This document shows, piece after piece, positions 36,047 to 46,575 of a DNA stretch of 64,000 nucleotides. Positions within the stretch are counted from its first letter, which is position 1, and each line of letters begins with the position of its first letter. Position numbers and translations under genes: made by a program. Under the pieces are notes generated by a model. The model was given only the letters and a program-made list of their open reading frames with translations. It had not been told where the DNA came from and ran no database searches. Origin of the DNA: Ottelia alismoides (lineage: Eukaryota; Streptophyta; Magnoliopsida; Alismatales; Hydrocharitaceae); assembly GCA_037367405.1 (NCBI GenBank), contig JAZKJV010000603.1:868001-932000 (forward strand). Reading direction: 5' to 3'.

Positions 36047-36620
36047 TTATAGCTTACTTGTATCCACGTTCTTGGCATGGACCAAGCAACTCCAAATACT
36101 CAAGTGTCTAACACTGGGCTTGGTTCCAAACCAAAGCTCATGAGGGGTTTTGGGTATAGATTTGCTAGGGATCTTGTTAAGGATATATGTTGAAGTCTCT
36201 ATTGCATATCCCCATAAATTAAGAGGTAAATGTGCTTTACTTATCATTGATCAAACCATATCCATGATGGTCCTATTACGTCTTTTAGCAACATCATTTG
36301 TGTTGGGGAGTTTCAGGAAGATTGAGATTGGATACAATTCTTCTCTTTTTAAGGTATTCCATGAATTCATCTGAGATGTACTCGCCACCTTGATCAGATC
36401 GAATTTGTTTAATCTTCCTATCGATTTGGTTCTCAACCAAAGCCATGAATTCTTTGAAATTTTCAAAGTTTTCAGATTTATGACGCAATATGAAGATACA
36501 ACCGTATATCTAATGGTCATCAATAAATGTCAAATAATATCGATATCCATTTCGAGTCACGGTATTGAAGTGACCACATACATTGGTATGAATTAGGTCA
36601 AGTATACCTTCGCATCGAGT
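36047..36620 (-). pseudogene. Element E Copia integrase core
   Basis: Two overlapping frames carry it. KEFMALVENQIDRKIKQIRS followed by DQGGEYISDEF holds the second catalytic Asp. After a frameshift near 36295 comes NDVAKRRNRTIMDMV, the usual NGVAERRNRTL block with its catalytic Glu changed to Lys. Then SMISKAHLPLNLWGYAIETS and PSKSIPKTPHELWFGTKPS, typical of Copia. The first catalytic Asp would lie near 36600 and is not clear. Confidence 0.88.
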
Positions 36621-36850
36621 ACCTTTATTTCTGAAGGGTGGTCTGGTCATTTTACCTCAAATGCAATGTTCACAAGTAGGTAAACTTTGGACTTATATAT
36701 CTAATGATTCATCTTTTACCAATCTATTGATCATATCAACACATAAATGACCAAGCCTTTGATTCCAAGTCATGACTAACGATTTCCATTATATCTAGAT
36801 CTTTTAGAGGTTTTATTAGTGGTAGTAACATTCACGATAGATTCATCAAT

Positions 36851-37210
36851 TCACAATTTAAAGAGTCCACAAGGAGTTAGAAGACCATATGCAATAGGTT
36901 TATCATAACGACTTATGATAAATTTCTCACATGACATGAACATATATCCATTTCTCAGCAATTTAGATATAGATAGCAAGTTCCTTACAAAATTCAGAAC
37001 ATAGAGACATACTCTAAGTAACAGGACTCTCCTACTAGCTAATGATAGTATGCATTTCCCGACATCGACTACTGCAATAGTTGCATCATAACACATATGG
37101 ATGACAATCTCCCTTTCATTAACTTTTCTGGTTTTCTGAAATGAATGGAAAAAATTACATACGTAAATAGAAGCACCAGAATCAATGACCCAACTACCTT
37201 TTTATTATAC
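36851..37210 (-). pseudogene. Element E Copia protease and pre-integrase
   Basis: Protease motif GSWVIDSGASIYVC at about 37203-37160 (intact DSGA). The pre-integrase part (37096-36851) contains VLLLRVCLYVLNFVRNLLSI followed by SKLLRNGYMF and DKPIAYGLLTPCGLFKL. The region is nearly in one frame. Confidence 0.82.
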
Positions 37211-37219
37211 GAGAAAATT

Positions 37220-38095
37220 GACTTCAATGATGAAAGTAGATTTTATACCTGTTGGAGCCTTACCTTTTTCTACACTTTTCAGGAAATCTCGACAGTTTCT
37301 CTTCCAGTATTATGGCTTCTTGTAGTGATGACAAACATGGGCTTTCTTCATTTCTATCGATTTGGAAGCTTGAGAGGATGAGCCAACACATTGACTCGTT
37401 TTCTTCTTCTTATGGGTAGGACCCTTCTGAGACCTTACTTCCGACCACACTTTTCCTTGACTTGTAAAACCATTGCTCTGGTAGAGGGATTCTCCTTCTT
37501 CATGACATCCTAATCAAACTTCAATGAAGATATCAACTCAAAATTCATCAACCCTCAAATTATTCATGTGGTACGATACCGTAAGGTTGTTGAAAGACTT
37601 GGGCAAAGTCAACAATATGAAGTCAGACTACATGTCTGCATCCATCTATTCCCCAAGGATATCAGTTCAGAGAGGTAACCAAACATTTTGGTTACATGCT
37701 CTCTAATTGATGTCCCTTCCTACATCTTGTAACGAATCAGTTCTTTCACGAGATTGTGATGTTGTGTGTGGTTCACTTCACTGAAGATGTCCTTACGATT
37801 CATCATTATATCCTAGACACTGTCCATGTCTACATGTTGATTCTGAAGCACATTGGACATGGACTCAGAAATATAACAATGAGCTAATGAATGATCTTCG
37901 TAATATTTTTCATTGTATTTTAGTTCTTCCAATGATGTAGAGTTTGAGTGCTTGTTCTTGGTGAGCACATAGTTATTACGCTCCGTAGATAGAATAAATT
38001 TCAAATTTCAGAGCCGGTATGAATAATTTGTTATGATTAATTGGTTAACCTCCAGAAGTTGTTGAGAAGGTTTATGGATTTCATATATGATATTA
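37220..38095 (-). pseudogene. Element E Copia gag (degraded)
   Basis: Gag is traceable only in pieces: a start at about 38093 (MKSINLLNNFWRLTN), then SERNNYVLTKNKHSNSTSLE and CYISESMSNVLQNQHVDM (38004-37813). Each aligns with gag of C. The C-terminal zinc-knuckle region lies near 37300-37380 but is degraded. Confidence 0.75.
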
Positions 38096-39470
38096 AGGAA
38101 TCCCAACAGCTTTCACCACAATGAGGAGCAAGTAGATTGCCAAAATCCTTCTACTACCGAGACATGTATGACTAGTTAATTTCATACTTATCTAATGTTG
38201 TTACTCTCAGGAGCAGTAGGCTCTTGTAGACACCATCACTCTACTTGCAGACACCATTACTATTGGTATTGAGGAATACAACCACTATTTGAGCTTCAGA
38301 TTCTTTTTCTTCATCTAGTGAGTTGAGATCGAGGGTTGTTGTCAATGGAGGAGTGTCGTCATCATCACAACATTAAAAAAATGAAGAAAATCAATGTCTA
38401 AAAGGACAATAATGAGATATGTAGAGCCGAGTCAATAGTTGAGGAAAGCACACCTGTTGTAGATCCATCTTCTTCAGCAGTAGATGAAGCATCCCATACC
38501 TTTTCTTTTCCTTCTGTTATGGATGACATTGTACAATATGATTCTGGTTGTCCATATGTATATGTTGATTCTAATATGAATAAAAATGTCGATTCAAGTT
38601 TTATCCCATTTATTTCTTGATGCATTGAATAAAATCAAGTCTATTCGAAAACTAAAAATAACACTATTTGACATTGTAGTTGTAGAGATTCTACAGAACA
38701 TCTTTCTTGAGATGCCACTCTTGAAGGCCATGGAGTACATGACAATTGTGAAGAAGGGAATAAAAAAGGCATCTGCATTGAAGCACCAACCCATGCGGAA
38801 CATACACAAAAAGATCGAGAAACATATCCTTACCATGGCCACTGTGAATGCCATTAGCAACCTCCCAAGCATAAATAAAGACAAGGGAACACCTTTTATC
38901 AGATGTGAGATTTTTGATCAAGAGTTTGATCGTACTCTTCTTGATAGAGGATCCTCTATCAACTTAGCGTCGACCTCGCTACTTAAAGAGTACAGATTGG
39001 GGCCGCTCAAATCAACCAGGATGATCCTTCAGTTTGTTGAACAATCGATTAAGCAGCTGAGGGGAATTTTAGAGGATGTTATCGTAACGGTACAAGGAAT
39101 GCAATTCTTAGTGGACTTCATTGTCTTGGACACAGACATATCTGCATTGTTACTCCATATCCTGATCATACTATAATGGTCGTTCTTTCGAACAAATGAA
39201 GCAATAGTTGATTATGGTATTGAAAAGATAACCTTTTGCTCCAACAACGATAAGGTTATAATAGAGACAATCCCAGACCTGAAGCCAACATAATATACAT
39301 CAGATGAGAGAGAACCTGTGATCGTTGAGATAGAGGACTGCTATTTTTTTCTAAGAACAGAGACACGACTTTATCATTGGATTGCATTGAGACCTAGGAA
39401 TTCCTCTCCAATGAGGAATGACTGGAAAGCACAATCGAGTTTTGCTCTTTTGTTGACGATGAGTCGTATG
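38096..39470 (+). pseudogene. Element F: Athila gag-end and protease fragment
   Basis: The open piece 38586-39176 includes NKDKGTPFIRCEIFDQEFDR then TLLDRGSSINLASTSLLKEY, the same block as protease of A. The catalytic DSG is changed to DRG. It continues with GPLKSTRMILQFVEQSIKQL, matching the stretch after DSG in other Athila proteases. Upstream (38190-38580) is a Ser/Glu/Asp-rich spacer. The fragment ends at 39470 against LTR G with no PPT, so G is not its own 3' LTR. Confidence 0.82.
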
Positions 39471-41920
39471 TGATGAATAGCCATTCACTCACCTTTATTC
39501 TTCCATTTTGATTTTAAATCATTAGTAAATATCCGTAAATACCACTAACTTGTATGAATTAACATCTAACATTAATATGTAATTATTACATTAATATATG
39601 TATTTAAACCCAAAATAAAGCATAAAGAAAAGAAAAGAAAAATAAAGGAGGTATTATTGATACCGATTGACCCTGAACTCCGAGATCAAGTCAGATATTG
39701 ACTAGGTCGAACAAGAATAAAGTAAGGTGAGAAGGGTGAAGTACTGTACAAAAATACAAAGAAACCCTAATTCTTTTAAGTACAATATATGATGTAAATA
39801 GCCCGAAATTGTACTATTTTATTCATAATGATACACACTTCAAATAATAAAATGTTTAACATAAAACTTGTACATATTAATGCATAGAAAATAAGAAAAA
39901 TATTAGCTAAAATAAATCATGCATAGTACACTTGGTTGACTTAGTTGAAAAAACCACAAACAGAACTTCATTGACCAATATCTTCTCCATATCAACTCAA
40001 AATGAACCTACTCACCTCCATTGTGTTTAAAATTAAATTATCTATCAAATGAAGTTGGTTTCATTGGAATTAGAGATAAGATGCAAAAGTTGGCTTTTTG
40101 GGGTACTATTGTACTTGGGCATCTGTACATACGACCAATTATTTTATTCTTTACATTTTCTATCACCTTATATTTTTAAATTATTGTATATATTATATAA
40201 TACATATTAAAAATACAAATAAAAACATTTAAAAAGCACCCAAAATAATTAATGCATTTAAATACATAGGTATAATGTACATATAGTATAGATACATGTA
40301 ATTATTTATACATATAAACACAACTAGTAAATACCATAAAAATATGTAAATACATATTAAATAATTTTGTAATTATATAAATTGTGTAAATATGGCATTA
40401 TGTATATAAAATACAAAATAAATTAGAAATGCATAATATACATGTATATATGCCTATGGCTAAACTAAATAAAGTTGTCAAAATAAATAAAACTCATCGT
40501 AAAATAGTTTAGAAAATAAGAAACTCTTCACATTTTAAGTTCTTTAAAATAAATTCATTTACTATTTTATTTTTAATTAGATGATATTTCTTATTTTGTG
40601 TTTGTCTTTTTGTGAGCCTACATGGTCTAATGGGTTTCCTGGGAGTGTTGACCCCCCGATCAACACCTACCTTCGCACCATCTGACCTGTCAGACCTTGC
40701 ACCCCCTTACTTCCCCCATTTTTACTCCATCTCCATGCCTCCTTTTGTCTTGATATCTCTACCAAACTTGTGCGCAGGATCATACTGTACCATGCCCTAG
40801 TGTTAGGCTCCACCAACAACCTCAAATCGTGCACAATCCAAAGGTCAACTTCCTTCATTTTCTCTATTATAAATTGAACTCCACCCCGTCCAACCCAGTT
40901 TTGATCTTTTTTGACCCCCGTAACCCCATGAATCATTATCTAGAGTGAGGCCCTTTGTGACAAGAAGGGGTGCCCCCCAATTCGAGGTGAGGAGAAGGAG
41001 GAAGCCAATCCGACCACCGGTAGAGCTCCTCCGTCTGGTCTATCTGCTCTCTGTTTTTCTGACTTGGTTCGAACTGTTAGGATAGGTTGTTTTACTATGC
41101 ATTTTATTTCAGTGTAGAATCATATTTTATTTGCTTTTATTTCCCATTATTTTCATTAAAATCCAAAATCATAGTTTGCTAGAGCTCTTGGCTCCGACCA
41201 TCATTCCACCATGATCAAGCCTTATTCCTCCTCGTCGAATACCTCCACCACCTTACCCATCATATTCTTCATCTGATCAGACCATCAGATCACCCTGATC
41301 TTATTCAGATCGAGTTCCTCGATCTCCCCTTTGTCGCATCACTGGTTCCACCCCTTCATTCCTTGTGCTATTTCAGCTTCATTCTAGGTCGAGGAGCTTC
41401 AGCCTCGAGACCCCATTCTTCCTGTGCAGGTGACTGGAACAGAGAACCCACCTGGGCTGATTTTTTATTCGCATTTGAAGCTCCCATGTGATCGGAGAAG
41501 GGACTGAGCTCCAGGCCTCCTCCGATGATGCTTATGCCCATCTGACTCCTACAGTTGACGCAAAGCCTCACTAGAAACATTTTGTATCTCTCTTGGGCGA
41601 AAGAGGTGACTAGAGAAGTAATGAGCAGTTGATTGAAGGTCGTGGATGAAGACCTTCTTCCATTTTCTTCCTGGTGTCTCCAACTTTGCTCGGTCAAGAA
41701 CAAGGCCCAGATCTAATCTGGACTGTTAAAATCAAGCGAACCGCTCCGTAAGAATCTTTGTTGGATCGAGTTAAGTAAACGCACATAGACTGTTGGATCA
41801 GGAGCTACCCCACGTGATCTCGCAAACACCTTTTGGGTATTTTGCACATACTACTTCCCGTCTTTTGTAGTTTATTATTAAGCCTCATAAATATTAAGTG
41901 TGGTCTAAAATAACCAGGTT
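39471..41920 (+). repeat. Element G: truncated Athila LTR
   Basis: It starts TGATGAATAGCCATTCA at 39471, an Athila LTR start with the usual palindrome. It resembles LTRs B and K: an AAGAAAAATAAAGGAGGTAT-like stretch near 39635, an AT-rich U3, a promoter with CTATTATAAATTG near 40866, then GC-richer leader sequence with GCAG acceptors. It stops at element H without the last 1 kb or so expected of an LTR, and no PPT precedes it. It is probably a 5' LTR or solo LTR cut short. Confidence 0.72.
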
Positions 41921-41925
41921 ATTTT
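41921..41925. repeat. Target site duplication of element H, left copy
   Basis: ATTTT immediately before the 5' LTR; the same five bases follow the 3' LTR at 51584-51588. A 5-bp duplication is the normal length for Ty3/gypsy integration. Confidence 0.75.
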
Positions 41926-42860
41926 TGATGAAACTCGATTTCATCATCTTAATTTGCCTATTTTAACCCCCTTGCTTAAGTGTGTGTTAATAAAAACCAG
42001 AAAATCCTTGTAATTATCAGAGTCTTTGAATAAATTAAAAACCATAAAAAATAGCAAAATTAAAAATCGTGGTGTTTTTAACCTTAAAATTACCCTCAAA
42101 ATATTTTCTACCCTTAAATGACCTCTTCTATGTTTTTGGTCAACATGAAACTTGTACATCTCATCGAGATCTACAACTTTCATGTTTAGAGTTTTTTTCA
42201 AATTCGGATATCTACCCCCTCATAATTCACTTTCTATCTTCAAATAATCTGATTGGGCCACATGGCTCTTTCTGATTGAGCCACTTGGACGCATCTCCAA
42301 AGCGCCACACGCCCATGCCCAGCCGCCGTCAGATAAAGGTCTGGGAGCCTTAATCGCAATCGTTCATTCTGCCCTAGATACCTGCCATCCGATCAGGGCA
42401 TGGGATTCATCACAGCCCTCCGTCAGTGCTGCGCTCCAAAAGCACCATGTGTCACCTCCATGGCCATTCGATCTCGCTTTCGTCTCTTCATCTCCACTGT
42501 TCTTTACGCCCCATATATCGACCCTCTGATCTCCATTCACAAACTCATCACCACCGCCCGCTACCTCTCTCACCACAGTAAGACACATGGGCTGCATCGG
42601 CACCCTTCGATCGCCTCCAGCCATATCATCTCAGCCGATACATTCTGCTGCTCCATCCACCACCCAATCATTCCAATGATTACATCATGGCCGTCCATTT
42701 CAGCCCCTTCCTCCTGGTTCCACGTGGAGCACCTAATTACCATCCGATCCATCCGCCCTTGATCTGGACTGCCTGCCCACGTCGCCTCCTCACGCCTAAA
42801 CACCCTTCGATCGCATTGCTTGGGGATCCATCACAGCGGCTCTTTAGTGCCCGACCCTCA

Positions 42861-42886
42861 GCCGTTGGATCTCAAGATCCAACGGC
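42861..42886. promoter_or_regulatory. CCGTTGGATC palindrome in H 5' LTR
   Basis: Perfect 12-bp arms GCCGTTGGATCT and AGATCCAACGGC separated by CA, a few hundred bases upstream of the likely promoter. An identical copy is at 49283-49308 in the 3' LTR. Single CCGTTGGATC-like half-sites recur in the LTRs of A and B and again near 44088 in H. Confidence 0.8.
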
Positions 42887-43392
42887 CAAAACATCATCGT
42901 CAACCTCCGCTCCTCTCTCTCACACGATCAGCCACCTCACGCACCTATCAGCCCCTTCCATCTTTCCCTGAGTCTTCGACCACCTTCTCCACTCAACAAC
43001 CAAGCCAGGTCGTCACCCGATCATCCACGACCCTCGCGAGCAACCACTCACTCCATGTTTCCGCTCCACTCGCTCCATATCCCTCATTCAATCCATGTCC
43101 CCACTCATCAGAACTGCCACCTTCGAGCCTTAAATACGCCATCTCCTCCACCCTCTACGGCTGTTTGCCTTTATGTGGGTCCTCGCCTAGCCCTCTCCTC
43201 CTCCCCGTGACAGGGGAGGTTCAATGGAGGCGCGAAGACGACGCGACTCCCGGCTTCGATCCTAAGCCATGGTGGGCTTAGCCCTGCGGTGTCTACGCCC
43301 CGCCAAGCTGCTCCCCATAGCCGGGGGAGTTCAGTGATGACCAGAGGTTCAATGGAACCTCAAGCCCAGGCCCCGCTCCGCCTTAATCTCAA

Positions 43393-43697
43393 GTAAGTAC
43401 CTCTAGATCCCTCTATATTTTCTTTCTAATTCTCCTATTTTATTCGCTTCCTACGCTTTATATCCACCTCCATTGATCACTCCTCCAGCTCCGCCTTGCA
43501 TCCATTATCCACGCGCTCACCTCCGACCAGCCTCCCTATCCTCCATAACCTTAGACCACCTTCGTCCCAACTTCTCCGGGCTCGCCGGAGAAGACACCCG
43601 GCTGCCACTTGCTGCGCCCCATCACAGTCTTTAGTTTCGTCCCACCTCGCTTTCACTTTATGCACAACACGCTTCGGCATTGACACTAATGCTGCAG
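43393..43697 (+). other. Candidate intron in H 5' LTR
   Basis: The donor is CTCAA|GTAAGTACC and the acceptor is AATGCTGCAG, ending at 43697, with a CTAAT branch-like motif 10 bases upstream. In the 3' LTR copy the donor is the full consensus CAG|GTAAGT (49812) and the acceptor ends at 50118. It lies about 260 bp below the probable promoter. Confidence 0.6.
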
Positions 43698-44170
43698 GTA
43701 CTCCCCAATTCAATGGTTGGAGAGATCGCCGGAGTTCTCTTGGCGAGCTCCATATCCATCACCAGAGCATCTAGGTCCTTCTCTATGCATAGTTGTAGCT
43801 CTCCCAGACCTGAAGCTTCATCGACAACCAGTCAAGAGCGTCGGATGAGATTCATCGACGCTAGAGAAGAGCGGCGAAGCTTTGATCACCTCGCCGGAGG
43901 TCTGGATCTGCCGCCAGCAGCAGCCGAGGAGGAAGAAGCAGCAGCCGTTGGATGCTCCTCCCTGGAGCTCATCCAACGACTGAGAAGAAACCACGTCGTC
44001 ATCTAGCGTAACCTCCAGATATCGTCCGATCTTGAGGATCGGGCGGTCTACAATGGACCACATGTGCAGCAGCGAAGGATTCTGCAGACCGTTGGATCCT
44101 CACGATCCAGTGGTTGACATCAGGCCACGTTTCAGTACCGAACCTCGGCTCCAGACCAACAGGCTTGGGT

Positions 44171-44274
44171 ACTCCGAGCTTGCTCCGAGCCTACCTCGAG
44201 CCTACGTTGTCCGCCGAGCCTAGCCAAAGCTGCATCGAGCCTCCTTCGAGCCTGGATGTTCTCCGAGCCTGGAG
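44171..44274 (+). repeat. CCGAGCCT short repeat array in H 5' LTR
   Basis: Six or more degenerate copies of CTCCGAGCCTAC-like units, spaced 12-20 bp, immediately before the paired G-box palindrome. The 3' LTR copy is at 50590-50694. Confidence 0.75.
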
Positions 44275-44299
44275 ATCACGTGCGACGCACGTGTGATCT
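44273..44299. promoter_or_regulatory. Paired G-box palindrome in H 5' LTR
   Basis: AGATCACGTGC and GCACGTGTGATCT around GAC; the arms are complementary except for two extra bases in the right arm. A second pair of CACGTG sites follows at about 44350-44370. The 3' LTR copy is at 50693-50719. Confidence 0.75.
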
Positions 44300-45163
44300 G
44301 GGCAAATTGCACAAAGGCCCACCAGATTCTTCAATTTTGCAGACAGGTTTCACGTGCCAACCACGTGCATAGGGGGTATTTTGCATTTATACCCTTGCGG
44401 GTTTTCATAATTGCAAAAATACCCCTACGTGTGGGGGTTATTTACAGGGATGGTCCTGAACTTTCTCTTATTTGCTTTTTAGTCCCTCCCAGGGACCTAT
44501 TTGTCATTTATCTTTCATGTTTTCTTACAATTATGCCATTGTCTTCTTTTATGCATATCTTGAGCACCGTACCTCTGTTTTAGTTGATTTCAGTTTCGTT
44601 TCGAAGCTTGCTTGATGAACTTTTTAATGGCATATTTATTTCTTGCTTTGGACATTGTTATTTTTATGTATTATTATAATAGCAAAGTGTCTCTAATTGC
44701 TTAATCTTATGCCTTGTTTAAATTATCCATCAAGTTTGTCACTTGAAATTAAACCCGAAATTGAATCATTTTTTTTAAAATTGCTCATTATTCTGATATA
44801 GGGCATATTTTCATTGTATTTCATCGCATTTATTTGTATGGTTAAAAATCAAATAAAAAATGCATAAAAAATGCATAATTCCATGTTTACTTAATGCATT
44901 GTTTTGTCTTCGTGCATATATTGACCTATTGTTCTCTAACTCAACACTTAATAAAATTAATAGAAGTCTGAATATCACGAGGGAGGTTCGTGTCCCTGAG
45001 TTCGACCTTGGTTACTTACCAAGTAAAATAAAAATACATGACCATTTGATTTCATTGACCAATCAAATTAGATAGTTTTTGACAAACCGAATCCAGCCCG
45101 ACTGCGATGGCATCCGAGTGTTAATCCTGCACTCTTAAAGGGCTGGATTCCTGGTTCGTCAAA

Positions 45164-45181
45164 TGGCGTCGTTGCCGGGGA
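45164..45181 (+). promoter_or_regulatory. Element H primer binding site (tRNA-Asp)
   Basis: TGGCGTCGTTGCCGGGGA, two bases after the LTR. It differs from the exact tRNA-Asp complement (as in K) by one C-to-T change at a CpG, which still allows a G-U pair. Confidence 0.9.
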
Positions 45182-46320
45182 CACGACTCATTTCTTGTAT
45201 TATTTGGATTTTTATTTATTTAATTAAGTATTTCTTTTATATAGGTCAATTTGTTCATTTATCTTGCATCGTAAAAATTTTTCTTTTCGATTGATCTCTA
45301 ACCTTTGCTTTTGTGACAGGGCCCTTGATGTTCAAGGAGGCGAGGAGCAGGTGCTTCCCGCTGCGAGGAGCCGCAAAAGCATGCTTGGAGAATGTCGAAA
45401 AGAAAGAGCAAAAAAAATCAAAACAGAAAAAAATGGTGTGTTCTTTTGCATATAATTTCTATCATGTAATAATCGTCTTTACAACGGTCTTCGATCGAAG
45501 ACTTGTGATTGTAAACGAACGAATATATGTGGTTGTGTGGAGATTGTCCCCACTTGAGCGTCGACCTAGGACCAGGCACGCGGCTCTTCGAGCTTATTTT
45601 ATCATTCTATTTTTTACGTATTTGCTCGTAGGTAGGACACACATTAATCAAAAACGCATATAGCATCGCTTCACTTAGCCAAAATTTCAAGATATTCTTC
45701 CCCGCTAATAGAAGCATGTTAGGTGCAGTTTTTGATCGACTTGCATACATTATTTTGGTTTTCAAAGCATTCCAAGTTTTCACAAATTTTTGCCAAGGCA
45801 CTACATGTTTTCTCGCTTAGCCTAGATCATGGTTTTTATTGATTACATGGTTTTTATCGATTTTCCCTCCTAGCTTGATCACCTAGGTTAAAGGAAAATG
45901 GGAATGAACGGTAGACGATGATTGCTTGATTTATGTGCTCACCTTAATTCAGTGATAACCTTAAGCAAAATAATTGGGACTGTTAATTGCAAGTCAACCT
46001 AAAAATGGAGTAAAATATTGTTTTGGGAGAGCAACACCCTCGTTTACGCAGTTGATTTTACTTAACATTTTTTCCGCGTAAAAATAGAATGTTTTAATCA
46101 CCAATAAAACCGACAAGATAATAAACCAACATATGTTGGTTTCATGTATGCATTGGTGAAATTGAAGTGTGTTGCATGCTTGTTTGAGCCATGTTTGCTC
46201 CGACACCCTCCCCAGAGCCTTAGACACTCCATTGATCTCCGAAGATTCATCCACTCACTTGTATATCCATCCATCTTCTTCGTTCACCTCGGGTCTCTCC
46301 CAGGATCAACTCTCAATCTT

Positions 46321-46430
46321 TATACTTAGGCTAATCTCAGACTAAGTATAGGGGTACCTGAGTCCCCGTGATTTTCTCTACTCATATTTCCTTGCCTTTA
46401 TACTTAGGTTATTTCTAACCTAAGTATAGG
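46321..46430. repeat. Two PPT-core inverted repeats in element H
   Basis: Arm pairs 46321-46329/46342-46350 and 46399-46411/46416-46428 (13-bp arms, TATACTTAGGTTA with TAACCTAAGTATA). They are kept although the element has lost all genes. Confidence 0.85.
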
Positions 46431-46494
46431 GGGAGCCCTCCTTAGTTCCCGTATATTTTTCTATATTTAAATGGACCTGTAGACTTGTATCATC

Positions 46495-46575
46495 TAGTGC
46501 TATGAGGACATAACAAAATTTAAGTATAGGGGGGTATACCGTATATACAATATATGTACTTTAGCTACAAACTGA
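46495..46575 (+). promoter_or_regulatory. Internal PPT-like block of element H
   Basis: CTATGAGGACATAAC, then TTTAAGTATAGGGGGG, an alternating GTATATAC stretch and CTTTAGCTACAAAC. It is orthologous to the blocks in A, B and D and lies 1.8 kb before the 3' LTR. Confidence 0.7.

Larger units (their letters stand above)
35400..38095 (-). mobile_element. Element E: Copia element, gag to start of RT
   Basis: Minus orientation: gag (about 38095-37220), protease (about 37210), pre-integrase, integrase, then the first residues of RT before the sequence is lost near element D. No LTR or PBS is seen on the gag side; element F begins directly upstream. It is the same family as C. Confidence 0.82.
41926..45161 (+). 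repeat. Element H 5' LTR, 3236 bp
   Basis: It starts with TGATGAAA and ends GTCA. Notable parts are the start palindrome (arms 41926-41933/41939-41946), the CCGTTGGATC palindrome (42861-42886), an AT-box (CCTTAAATACGCC near 43127) as probable promoter, a candidate intron (43393-43697), the CCGAGCCT array (44171-44274) and a paired G-box palindrome (44273-44299). Open frames between 42400 and 44300 have the composition of GC-rich promoter and leader and no known domain; most recur in the 3' LTR. Confidence 0.92.

Noticed and set aside
38096..41920. F and G as one element with its own 3' LTR
   Set aside because: No PPT or pre-PPT hairpin precedes G, and RT, RNase H and integrase are missing between them.
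42400..43281. Overlapping open frames suggesting a host gene
   Set aside because: All lie within an LTR of H; similar frames recur in the other LTR (48858-49628) with differing lengths, and no domain is recognisable.
45313..45663. A 116-codon ORF inside H as an accessory gene
   Set aside because: No recognisable domain, overlapped by another frame on the same strand (45264-45455), and no counterpart in the leaders of A or K.
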